From assembly GCA_039111635.1 (NCBI GenBank), contig JBCAQO010000003.1, positions 3,286,001-3,350,000 of the forward strand: 64,000 nt of DNA, given 5' to 3'. Below are positions 21,737-33,039 of this stretch, one piece after another. The stretch comes from Heterobasidion occidentale. Lineage: Eukaryota > Basidiomycota > Agaricomycetes > Russulales > Bondarzewiaceae. A program made the translations under genes and the position numbers. Below the pieces are notes generated by a model that was not told where the DNA came from, did no database searches, and saw only the letters and a list, made by a program, of their open reading frames with translations. Position 1 is the stretch's first letter, and the number at the start of each line of letters is the position of its first letter.

Positions 21737-24700
21737 CTACGCTCGCACAGCGCTCCGTAGAAGATCATCCAAAGTCTGCGTCACACTCCATCGTCAGCAT
21801 ACAATATGACACTCACGCGGAGAGGCTCCGTGACGTACCGTGTCCATTTCCTCCAGCTGCTGAAACGTCGACGCGTAAATCTCGCGCACGTGCGGGTGCA
21901 ACGTCCCCAGGTCGATCGTCCTCCCGAACAGCAGCTCGTCCACGGGGTCCATCGGCGTCAGCGGCGGCGTCTTGTTCTGCGCGCCCGCGAGCTCGATGAT
22001 GGCCATCATGTTGGAGAAGCCAAAGTCGTCCTTGGGCAGGACGGGCCTCGCTTTGGGCGGCTTGGGCGTCGAAGCGTTCCTGGACGGCAATGAGGGCGAA
22101 GACGTCACGGGCGAGCCGACGGCGGTGCGGTAGCCTGACAAATCAGACATGACGGATGCAATGGACGGCTGCCGCAGATGCGACGGAGGGGCGGCGGCGG
22201 CGGCGCCCTTGGAATTAGAAGACGAAGAAGACAAGGAGGAAGATGCCGTGGGGGTGTTGGTCCTGGGCCGTTTCGGATCTGTTGGGGATGCAGTTCGAGG
22301 CACAGCGGCAACCATCACCGGCGAAGCGACGCGCGGGGCATCGGCGATGATCTGGGGGCTGGCGCTGGTGGTCGAGGCGAGCGCGCGCGCGTTGAGCTGG
22401 GCGGCTGATGGCGTGGCGGACCGCGAGGTCGACTGCTCGGCCGCGTCCGGGCCGACGTCAGAGTACTCGGATGCGATGCTGTCGAGCGTCGAGGCGGACG
22501 TCGCCTGAGAGACTGGCACTCTGGCGACGCCTCTGCTGTCCTTGATCTTGTTCAGCACCCGGTCCAGCTTCTCGCTCAGGCCGTCCTTGTGACGCGAGAG
22601 GACGCCCTCGAGCAGGTCGCCCTGCGACGCAGTCTCCCTCCTCTGCGCGCCCTCGCCCTGCCACTCTTCCTCCACGATATCGCTGATATCGTACGTCTCC
22701 CCATCGGGCTGCACGTACGAGTACCGCATCCTGTCGTCGACCTCGTAACGCGAGCTCCGGATCATGGCATTGCCTGGGAGAAGGACGTCCACACCGCGGA
22801 CGGAGTTCGTCTGCGCAGACAAGATCGCACGCTGGTTCGCGCGCGTCGCCGCCCGCTGCGCTGCGATCAGCTCCTGCTTCGACATGTGCCGCTGCCTCGG
22901 CTCCTCACCGGGGCCCGCAGCAGAGTCCGAGGTCATACTGGCGGTTGACCGACTCGCGGTGCATGTGCTGGAGTGCGATCTCGTCGAGCGCGGTGGAAAG
23001 GCGGCGCGAAGACGTGCGGTAGCTGACTGCGCGGCGGAGGACAAAAATAGGGTCGTCAGGCTGTACGTCGTCAGAGTTCCCAAGCAGTTGCATGGAATCC
23101 ACGGATCGACGCTTGCTGTCGCTGAACCGACGTTCCACCGCTCGGTATGCGGGCGGACGCGGGTACGCCTCTATCACTTTACTTGACGGTGACAGCTCCC
23201 GTTCTAAAGCACAGGCGCGCGATCAGAATCTGTTGCGACGCGCCAAAAGCGGCAGAGCGGGCGCCGTTGCGTACCTTTACTGCTGTTGGGGTCGACGCTC
23301 ACGTTCAGCGCGTAGCGTACGCGGGACGAGCTCCGCCGCTTCGACAGCTTGTCCTCGACCTCGTCCCCGCCGTCCACGACACCCTCCAAGATGCCGAACC
23401 GCTCGAGCCCGATCTCGATCACCTCCGCCACGGTGATGTTCTTCGGGAAGACGAAGATTTTGCGGCGGTGCGCCTGCGAGATGCCGGGCGAAACGCCCGC
23501 GCTCGACTGCGACCGGTCGCGCAGCGTGTTTTTGAAAACGATGGCCTCTGTCGACGGGTCGAAGACCATGTCATCCGGGAGGTCTTCTGGATGTATGATG
23601 AGCTTGAGCGCGAAGCGGAAGGAGGGGGAGCTGAAGCGCTCCGGGGGGACGCTGGGGCCGCTGCCGGATACGGAGAGGTACTGGGGCCGTGGCGACAGCG
23701 GCTGTTCGTCGTCGCTCTGCACGGATTCCGCCATGAGCGTGTCGTCGCCGTCATCGCCCATGCCGTCATCGACCCCGCGTTCTCCCTTCCTGTTCAGGTA
23801 GAATTTGACGGCCGAGTCGTCCGTGAAATCGTTCATCGGAAGCTTCTTGATCGCGGGGTGCATGGAAAGATTGCTCGTAATCGAGCTGATGCTCCCCACG
23901 CTACTGCGCTTGACCTTCGGGAGCTCCATCGCGGCCTCGACGAGCGTCTCGAACACGACCAGCGGGTGCTCCTCGGGTCTGAGCATCGCCGACGACCCCT
24001 CGACCTGCTTCACTGTGAGAAAGTAGTCGTTCGCGTCTTCCCCGGCAGGGAGCCGAAAGCGCTGGATGGCCTGCTTGACGAGGTCCGACGACGTCGTCGA
24101 CGAGTTGAGCAGCACGGTCTTGAACGTCGCCTCCGTCTCGAGCCTCTTGCCCGCAAAGACGCGGATGACGCTGAGCTCGGGCACGCCGACGCCGACGCCC
24201 TGCCCGTCGACGGTGCTCGGCGCGAGGACGAGCGAGCCCGGGCGTGGACGCCGGCCCTCGGTCGGCGGGCCGAGCCCCGAAGAGGAGCTGGCGGTGCTGA
24301 ACGACATCGAGCCGTTCATGACGGCCGAGGCCGACTGCAGGCCGAACGAGGGCTGTGCTTCGGGCGGGGACGACGGGGAGCGGTTGAGGTATTGCTGGTA
24401 CAGCGCCTGCTGCTGCTGATCGCGTTGGCGCAGTTGGATGGCGTGCTGAGAGACGGGTGACATGGAGCCAGACGCGCGCGTGTCCTGCGGCGGTGTTGAT
24501 GGGCCGATGGCGCGCTGCATCCCCTGCTGCTGCTGCTGCTGTTGTTGTTGTTGCTGTGGTGGTTGTCGTGGCGGGGTCGCGGTCGCTGGTGGGACGACAT
24601 CGCTCTGTATGCTGTACTGCGGATTGCTCGACCGCCCTGACTCCTCCGATCCACGACCCGGATCGCTGTGCCCCATGTCCGAGATCGAGCCCGACGACCC

Positions 24701-26299
24701 TTTCTCCTTGCCCTTGTCCTTCTTCCGCCCAAACAACCCGCCAAAGAGCCCAGACTTGCTCTTCCGATCCTTATCCTTCCCGCCCTCCTCGTCCGTCGAC
24801 TCCCGCTCCTTGCGCAGCTTCCCGCCGCTGCTCACCGGCGCGCGCTGCATCGCGGGGGAGCCCTTGTTCTTCTTCCGCGCTTCGCTCTCGATCGCCTCGA
24901 TCTCCTCGCGCGTCCGCTTCCTGTCGTCCTCCTGGCGCTGCATGATGGCGCTGGGCAACAGCGGGCCGCCGACCCCGCCGGCCTGCGGCTGCTGTCTCTG
25001 CTCCATTGCGACCCCGTCGTCGCGCGCGATCACCGGCGTCGCGCTGACCTTACGCGTCTCGACGGCCTCGGCCGGGTCGAGCGACCGATGGGACGTGCCA
25101 GACGCGGTCGGCGACGCGGACACGGGGCTGTCGACGAGGACCTCGCGTGAGTCGGGTTTGCGCACGAGGAGCGAAGAGCCCTGTTGAGACTGTTGCGCGG
25201 CGGCCGAGCGCTGCTGCTGTTCCTGCTGTTGTTGCTGCTGCCGGCGCTGCTGTTCCTCGATCTGCTGGCGCTGTTGCTGCTGTTGTATTTGTTGTTGCTG
25301 CTGCTGCTGCTGCTGCACTTGAAGTTCCTGCTGTCGCGACTCCTCCGCGCGCGCCTCCAGCTGCCGCGCTCGCGCCTCCTCCGCCGCCCCGTCCTCCCAG
25401 CTCATCCCGTCGTCGGGCTCCATGCCTAATTCGCCGTTCGCGCGCGCAGCCTCCTCCGCGAGCGCGCGGTCCTCGCCCTCGTACCCCTCGTCGTCCCACT
25501 CCACATCCTCGTCCTCCTCTTCCTCCTCGCCCCAGACGGCGGGCGGGTACCGATGCACCTGGAGCGAAGGGGTGAACACGACGCCCTTGGTGGACCGGCG
25601 CGCGCGCGCCGCGGGCGCGGTCGACGCGGTCGGGGGCGAGGGCGTGTTCGCGTGCGTGCCCGTGCGCGAGGACATGTTGTTCCTGAAGTGCTCGCGCGAC
25701 TCCTGCAGGCCGTTTTGCTTCTCGATCTGGTTCGGCTGCGCGAGCTGGTACACGCGAGGTCGTCAGAGACGGGCAGAGAAACAAGGATCGAGACGGAAAG
25801 AAACACGGCCGGCGCGCGGTCGAATCATTGGCGGCACGGCGACGCGATGATGGAGGACTTACGTCAATGTTGCGGTGTTTGTTGAGCCTCGCGAGGCGTT
25901 CAAAGGGCGTCTCGATGTTTTCGGCGGGTATATAGCCTATCTCCTGGGTCTTGAGGACGCGGACGAGCCACCAGTAGCTGTTGCTGTCGTCCATGAGCGT
26001 GAGGCTGTCGCCTTTGACGACGCTCGCCTGGCCCTCGACGGTCGCGGCGAAGGTGTGGAGCGAGTAGACGAGGTCAAAGTCGATGGACTCGCTGGGATGG
26101 AGAGGGTGGAGGAGCGGTCGTCCTCCTCGGCGTAGTCGCCGTCTCTGTCGTCCGTGTCGGAGTCGTCCTCGAGGACGGAGTGTTCCTCGTCGGAAGGGTA
26201 GGCGTCGTTATGGCCCTGCACGACGAGGCCGTCGTCGTCAGTGATAAGCTGGCCGCGGAGGTCGAAGGTGTCCTGGCGCTGCGGTCTTCGTGCGTCCAT
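21737..26299 (-). CDS. SH3 and Ras-associating domain scaffold protein (two frame breaks)
   Basis: About 1425 residues if the breaks are bridged. Exons 25863-26299, 23275-25744, 21839-23170, 21737-21775. An acidic N-terminus leads to an SH3 domain (VYSLHTFAATVEGQ, DSNSYWWLVRVL, GYIPAENIETP). A long low-complexity part follows, with polyglutamine (about 25185-25320 and 24520-24550). Two RA-like ubiquitin folds come next (about 24180-23930 and 23640-23280). The C-terminal region holds KQELIAAQRAATRANQR and VDDRMRYSYVQPDGETYDIS, ending TLDDLLRSAVRA. The SH3 resembles that of Bud14/Tea4-type polarity factors; a role in polarity or Ras signalling is inferred. Breaks: one C short at 26094-26096, just before the SH3, and an extra base near 22929-22934. 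Confidence 0.78.
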
Positions 26300-27588
26300 G
26301 GTGATTATATCGCGAATTGTGGGAAGGGAAAGTGGGGCCAAAGCAGGAAGACCGAGAGCGATACGAAAGCGGGTTCAGACCTGCGAACATGATACGGTTA
26401 AATGGCCGATAAATTGACGATTGAGCCGTCCGGTCAGCGTTGAGCATCTCTGCGAGCACAACGCGGGGCTCACCAGAAGAAAGAAAAGAAAAGAAAGGAG
26501 GGGAAGGAGAGGAGAGGAGAGGGATGAGGAGGAGGACAATGTTGCTACGATCGCCGTCTGCGGCTGGCCCTTCAAGCGGAGATCCAATTTGCAGTTCCTC
26601 GGCCTGCTCGTCGTCGTCGTCCTCGACGCTCTGAACACATCCTTGCAATCATGTACACACGGTTTCATCGATCGTTGCATGAACGCGTCCGCACGTTCCC
26701 TGTAATCTCCACACGCATCTCTCCGACACGCCCAAAGCCTCGACCGGCTCCTGGGACGATTAAATCGGACTCGGCCTGGTGACCTCTGCTTCGCGACCAG
26801 CGTACTTTTAGAGACCTATCAAGATATTTCCCGAGGACAACGTTCATCGCGCTCCGAGCATTATGAATGCCTCATATAGGCCTCGAGATCCAGGGTAGAG
26901 GGTCGCGGCCCGCGCGCCCATTTCCGACTCGAAGTGAGTGTGCCCTCTCCAGCTACGGCCAAAGCAGCGCCTCCGCCCTCAGGCAACGCCTCTCTGCGTT
27001 CATGCCTGCTCCTCCGCATTGCCGACACGCGGTCCAAGCGATCGACGATGTACCTACAACACCCGCACGTCGTTTTATGTAACTCGACTNNNNNNNNNNN
27101 NNNNNNNNNNNNNNNNNNNNNNNNNNNNNNNNNNNNNNNNNNNNNNNNNNNNNNNNNNNNNNNNNNNNNNNNNNNNNNNNNNNNNNNNNGTCTCACTGTT
27201 GAGCTTGAAGTCATCGCTTATAAGGTTTTTTGCCAGGTGGATGCGAGAGATCTGCGAGGGAAGGCATTAGCGTCTGCATGTATGGCTATCCAGAGTGGAT
27301 ATCAGACACCCGCGCTGTGGGATAGCAATGCTAGAGAGCAGGGACATACTATATGGCATCCGCGACTACGGTAGTGTAAAGCGAAGGCAACGAATAATAC
27401 AAGATAGAACGACAGGACCTGACAGTAACTCAAAAGAGCTGACACGTCGTGTACACAATTTTCACAGCTTTCGACAGGCTGCATAAAAACGCAAATATCA
27501 TGGTAGAAAGCGAGACCGTACCACAAGTCCATAGATCAGCAGGAAGGGGTGGCGCAGGAGTCGTCCGTCGTGCTGGCACCCCCGTCTC
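26300..27588. other. Intergenic with assembly gap (100 N at 27090-27189)
   Basis: Contains the promoter of the SH3-RA gene, the 3' flank of HRP1 and a gap of exactly 100 N, a placeholder of unknown true length. A purine-rich stretch lies at about 26475-26540. No gene supported. Confidence 0.6.
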
Positions 27589-29993
27589 TCAACGCGAGTA
27601 TGGGTGGTAGCCGTGCTGGCCACGCGGGGCGGCACGCTGGGGCCCGACACCCTGTCCACCACCCTGCGCACTCGCTGCCCGCGGTCCCTTTGGCACGTTT
27701 GGCCCAATGCCCCCTGCCCCACCTGCAGGCCCACCCCTTCCTATCCCGAGCCGCGGATCGGCAGTCATGCCCATGCCCCGACCCATGCCCATGCCCATGC
27801 CCATGCCCATATTCTGCGCGCCACCTCCCATGCCCATACCCATACCCATGCCACCGCCCATGCCGCCGCCCATGCCGCCACCCATGTCACCCATGCCGCC
27901 TCCCATGTTACCCATCATCGGGTTCATGCCACCGCCCATCATCGGATTCATCCCGCCGCCCATCATAGAGTTGATGCCGCCCATGGACGACGCGATGCGC
28001 GTGTAGAGCGTCGCAAGCGCCTGCGGATCGAAAGGCGTATTGCCCATTTGAGGTGCCACCTGCGCGCCCGCCTGGTTTCCATACTGACCGACGTTGCCCC
28101 CGCCCCCAGCGCCGACACCTACCCCCATTCCGCCGCCCTGGGCGCCATATCCGCCGCCGCCACCGCCAAAGTTTGGGCCCGCACCGCGGCCCCGTCCATT
28201 CTCTTCGAAATTATCACGCTGGGAGCGAGGCTGTGCCAGTTTGACATCGATCTGCGACGGCGCCAAAGCAGAAGATCAAAGTCAGCAAGCGCTTTGCGAA
28301 GACAGCGGCGTTCCCTGCTCAAAAAAAAAACGGGGCGGGCCACTCACCATCTTGCCGTCGATCTCTAGGTTTCCAAAGCCGAGGAAGGGCGTCACGTCCG
28401 TGTCTTCAAATGACACGAATCCGAAACCCTTGCTCCGTCCCGTCTCCCGATCCAGCATAACGGTCGAGTCCACCACCTTACCGAACTGCGAGAAAAACTC
28501 GCGCATCGACTCGGAGGTGACGCTGCCCGCGAGGCCGCCGATGAAGAGCTTCGTAGCGCGCTGGTGTTCCTGCCGCGGGATCGCGCGCTTGGGATCGATC
28601 TGTCAGGGGAGCGAGATGTCAGCCGTGGCCGGCGCCTATCAATTCTGCGGGCGCGCAGGACGAAGAGAAAGGCTTCCTCACAATCTTTCCATCCAGGAAG
28701 TGCTCCCGAACCATTACCGCGTTCACAGACGCCGGGTCGTCGAATGTGAGGAATGCGAAGCACCGTGAGCGGCCGGCGGCGTCGCGCATGATGGTGCATG
28801 CGTCGACCTTGCCAAACTGGGAGAAGTACTTTCTCAACGAGTCTGTAAACACAAGGTAAAATAAAGGTACTATTTAGCTCTATGGAATGTACAGGAGCAG
28901 AGTCGTACGATGTACCGTCTGTAGTATCCCAATTGAGACCTCCTATGAACATCTTGCTATATGCGCGAATCATGACAGCAATACATCGAGTTGTCGGTGA
29001 GACGTTGTGATACAACATGGCGTGGCATTCGCGTTCAAGGTGCACGGATAGATGCACGAGCGACGTGGACATATAGAAAAAGCAGAGATCACTATTAGTG
29101 CCAGTAGCCTAAAACATGAGGTCGCGGCGCAAAGGGAAAAAGAGAGATAAGGTGACTATACTGGTCAACAGCGCATGTTTCGTGTGTAGTGCTAGCCTAG
29201 CCTAGACCTAGAGTGCGACGGTAGAAGCTAGCGCTAGTCCTAGGCGACACGACAGCGAGGGCATAATGCTAGGCAACGACTACAGCAGTGTGAAGGTATC
29301 GACAACGCTGTGGCGCATGTTCCCTATGTCCAAGGCCAGCTACGCGGTACGACGGTAAAACATAATGGTGACAGCTAGCGACCCCTTCCAACTCCACTTC
29401 CTAGACACATAAAGTGAGTCAAGACTAGAGCATTCCTACTCACCCTTCGTCTTTCATCTCGGAGGGTCTTATTGACCGCTCTTGGACCGATATTTGTTGG
29501 TAACCACCGTTCGCGGCGCCTCCATAGGAGGCATGGTAGTCGTCCTCTAACGGCTCCTGGTAGGTCGGTATCTGTTGCGTCACGAGGGCAGGTACGGGCG
29601 TGGCTGCGGATAACTGCGGCTGTCCACCGGTCGAGCCAGCCGGCTCCGCTTTCGGAACCAGGGTAGTGCTGGAAGATGCAACAGGCGCCGAGGAAACAGG
29701 AGCCGTGGTGGGTGTCGCCGGCGCGGATGAGGGCTCTTCTGGGGGGTCTGCCTTTACAGGCCGCGAGTGCAATGGAGTTGCCGAGTCTGAAGTTTTGTCG
29801 ACAGCTTGTGATGTTGGTTCCTGGGCTTCTTCGTGCGCGGGCGGCACCTTGACAGTAGGGTCAGCCACGAAGTCAGCATCGTCGGTGCCATACAAATCTG
29901 CGCCGTGGGCGAAAAGCAGGTCAGCACGGCGAGGCAGCGTTGAAAAGAGAGCAGCGGCGCACCTGCGTAGAGGTCAGCGTCAAGGTCAGACAT
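27589..29993 (-). CDS. HRP1: Two-RRM mRNA-binding protein, Hrp1/Nab4 type
   Basis: 533 residues. Exons 29963-29993, 29444-29897, 28916-28956, 28682-28842, 28348-28599, 27589-28251; all junctions are GT-AG and in frame. N-terminal 160 residues are Pro/Ala/Ser-rich. RRM1 has RNP2 MFIGGL (residue 164 on) and a variant RNP1 (SRCFAFLTF); RRM2 has RNP2 LFIGGL and canonical RNP1 (KGFGFVSF). The C-terminal 200 residues are Gly/Met/Asn-rich with GGGMNPMM and GMGMGM repeats. This architecture matches yeast Hrp1/Nab4 (mRNA 3'-end cleavage factor IB, shuttling hnRNP) and Musashi-like hnRNPs. The third intron (28957-29443) is 487 nt, far longer than the others here. Confidence 0.87.
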
Positions 29994-30334
29994 GGTTGTG
30001 GTCGAGGAGCAAGAGGGGAATTGGCGCCTGTTCTGTTTTCTGCCAGTCTTTGAGCATCGACGCATTTTCCCACGGTGGCCCGTCGACCCAGGGCGGAGGC
30101 GTTGCTTATGTAATTGCGTTCTCGGCTCTCCCAGGCGCCCGCAGAGATTGATGCTAAGCGCCCGCGAGATCAGGCTGCCAGAACATCGAAGCGTTGATCT
30201 TGCTTCCTACAGCGCTTGCACTGATCCATCATGCATCGTTGCTCTCACAAGAAGACACGCTTTGGAACAATCGATGACCAAGGCAACTACGTTGTTACAT
30301 TCACTCCACCAAAGCCTACGAACAATTCACCATT
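29994..30334. other. Intergenic, HRP1 promoter
   Basis: 340 bp between the carboxypeptidase stop and the HRP1 start, both minus strand. No gene. Confidence 0.5.
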
Positions 30335-32974
30335 CTATGGGTTCTCCCTGAAACCCATCAAGTACTGCATTATCTGCATTCCTGCCTGTACACACGAAAC
30401 GTGATGGTTGCGAGAAAAAAATGAACGCCGTCAGTACAGGCGCGACACAAACAAACACCGGTCATCGCATACCATGGGAGAGAATTGTGGGACCCTGCAC
30501 CGCAGCAACGACGAATAGAACGGACAGAGTGAGTGACCAATGGGGAAACTAGAACCGGACGGCGAACGCACATGTGCCCGCTGAGCGCTACTTCGAAGTA
30601 GGTCAGCCCGCGCTCTGAGTGCATGTTCCCAAGCGCGCCGACACCATCAACAATGAACGAATCGTTCTGAATGGGCGTCTGGAAGCCCTGTTTGCCGGCC
30701 CCTAATAGAAGGCGCAATTATTCAGCGTGCCTTATGCGGAGCAAGAAACCGTAAATAGAGCGGACTTACAGGTCATACTGGGACGAAGAGAAATTAGGCG
30801 AAAAGGGTCGTTGATCCGTCATTACACCTTTATTAGACAAAGTGACGCGGCGCTTACTTCTGAAGAACGATCCTTGCTCTGGGCAGCGTGCAAACACACG
30901 CTCGAAGGGTCAGTCATGCACGACGCAACCTCATGCCTACAGGAGACTCACCCTTCAGCGATCAAGATAAAGTCGGCCAGACCGTGGACGATCACGCTGC
31001 GGTTGCTCTTCTCAATGGCGTTCGGAAGCACCGTAAATGCGGGCGGCAAGCTCGCATCCCCACGGGGAAACACGTTGACGTCAGAGCACTCTGCCCACTC
31101 CACGTCCGTCGGCGCGTGCAGCGCCTTCTTGACGTCCAGCCTATCGAAATAGAGCGGCGATACCTGCGTCTGGGCAAACGAGCCTGGAAACCCTAGGACA
31201 TCCCACAAGATCGGGTACTGGGAGGAGAAATCACGGCCTTCGAATCAGAGAGCAGAGAACGAGAATGGGACTCAGAGCGTACGGTATCGAAAATTCTATA
31301 GATGTCGAACGCAGGGTTCACAAGGAGCGCCGCCTCGAAGATCGCGTCCCAGACGTCACAGCCATCGTCCGCCTCAATTGAGCTGCCTGGCAACGGCAGC
31401 AGGCCGGCAGGCGGGTAAGTCACGAACTTGTCGAAGTAGTCTGCATAGTTGCACTGTTCAGCCATTGCGTCGAGCTGCGCAAGGAACGTCTGGCTTTGTG
31501 CATATCAAACGAGGGTCAACGGCAAGGCAGCATGTATCAATTGCGAAAAGGACATACTTGAACGCGAACACGTTTTCGTATTTGTGTACGAATTTGACCG
31601 CAGGGATTTGGGACTGCACGACGTCCCAGCCAAGGACAGCTACACGTAGAAGTAACGAAAATCAACCCCGCGAGAAAACGGTACGGTCGCCAACGACACA
31701 AGTGGACGTACGATCGGAAATCCAGAAACCCTGAAGATTCAAGTCGAGCTCTCCAGGATGCTCGTAGATGTAGTTGGCGAGGTCTGCAAGGACGTCAACG
31801 TACCATTCGACATCTCTCTGAGGCAAGTTGACTTACATGGCACGTACATTCCAGCATACTACACGATTTGTTGAGTCTGTGAGTATCTGACAAGACGGTG
31901 AGAAGACGATTAACACACGCTCTCGCCAGTCACATAGAACTTTTTGCCCTTCAACTCGCTGAAGACCTCCAGGAACTGCTGGAAGAACCCGACGAGCTGC
32001 GCCGCGACATCATCTTCGTTCTGTATTTCGCGACATCAGTTTATCAGCAATGGACCTTTTCCAAGAACAAAGGACGTACACGTGCGGTAGGTGTGCCCTG
32101 TGAGAACCCGGTACCAACGGGTTGCTCAACGAATAGAATACTGGAGAGATTGGTCCAGCTAAACTCGTTTTGAGTGGCCTTGGCTTGGCCCCAGGACCAA
32201 GTAATGGGCTGGGCATCAAACACAAAAGGGCAAGGTACCACATAGAAACACAAAAGCAAGAATACAAAAGCATACATCAACGTTGGTTCGCGTGAGAGAA
32301 AGGATATTCTCAACGCACCCCGTTCTCCTGAAACGCGCCCTCGAGCGATGAACAGCCTGGACCGCCATTTGTCCTGTCCCCACAACGCGCGCAGAAGTAC
32401 AATCAGCCCGCCTTGTATGGAACGACCGCGGGAGCGCGACATACCAGAATATCAAGTCATCCAAACTCCCCTCCGGACCGGGCGGGAAAAACCAAAAGAA
32501 CAACTAAACCCGCGCCGCCTCAGCCCAGCAATGACAGGACAATACGAAGGAGAAAAAAGGAACGCACCTCGCGCGTCTCGTTTGCCGCGCCGCTGATCGG
32601 CAATAACCCGGACCACGACGAGCCGATGTCGAAATCGACCTCGGGAAGCGTCGCCCCGTCGACCCAGAACTCTGCACAACCCCATCCGACGCGTCAGCGC
32701 CGCGCGCGCCTCCCACACGCCCGCCGGGAAAAGCGACGTCGCGGACGTGAAGAATGGACGCACCAGATGCCCTGGGGTTCGTGAACGTGATGTTCTTCGA
32801 CTCCGCCCGTCTCGGTTGCCCGCCGCGGCGTGCGGACTCGCTCCAGCGCTTTGCCGCTTCATGCCTCTTCGCGTTTACCGTACTCGGGTTTGTTTGCCTC
32901 GCGTTGGTGCCTGGCAGTAGCGCCAACATCGCGAGAGCGAGAGTGCCCGCCAAGAGAGACGTGAGAGGAGCCAT
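30335..32974 (-). CDS. Secreted serine carboxypeptidase (peptidase S10), 16 exons
   Basis: 514 residues; 1545 nt of exon sums to an exact frame. Exons: 32764-32974, 32568-32671, 32445-32503, 32319-32373, 32080-32208, 31919-32020, 31837-31858, 31712-31783, 31558-31639, 31283-31493, 30952-31217, 30858-30878, 30770-30777, 30572-30701, 30473-30494, 30335-30385. An N-terminal signal peptide (LLAGTLALAMLALLPG) precedes the catalytic domain. The oxyanion motif is NGGPGCSSL. The triad is Ser220 (GESYAG, split by an intron), Asp431 (HGLADF) and His490 (SGHMVPQF). It removes C-terminal residues from peptides, in vacuole or secreted. Exon 13 is only 8 nt. No frame break. Confidence 0.93.
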
Positions 32975-33030
32975 GGGTGGTACGGGAGCGCGAAGGAAGG
33001 AAACCTAGCGACACGTCGATGGCCTTGGGT

Positions 33031-33037
33031 ATTTATA
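33031..33037 (-). promoter_or_regulatory. TATA box of the carboxypeptidase gene
   Basis: TATAAAT on the gene strand, about 60 bp upstream of ATG 32974, in an otherwise GC-rich promoter. Confidence 0.6.
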
Positions 33038-33039
33038 CC

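Noticed and set aside
23147..24460. Long plus-strand open frame (437 codons) opposite the SH3-RA gene
   Set aside because: It is the antisense shadow of a GC-rich exon; Arg/Asp/Ala-biased composition and no domain.
25050..25994. Long alternative frame over the polyglutamine exon
   Set aside because: Beyond the SH3 segment at its start it is an out-of-frame reading of the exon, Ala/Arg/Gly-rich.
27604..28368. Plus-strand open frame of 254 codons
   Set aside because: Antisense of the Gly/Met repeat exon of HRP1; His/Ala repeats mirror the repeat.
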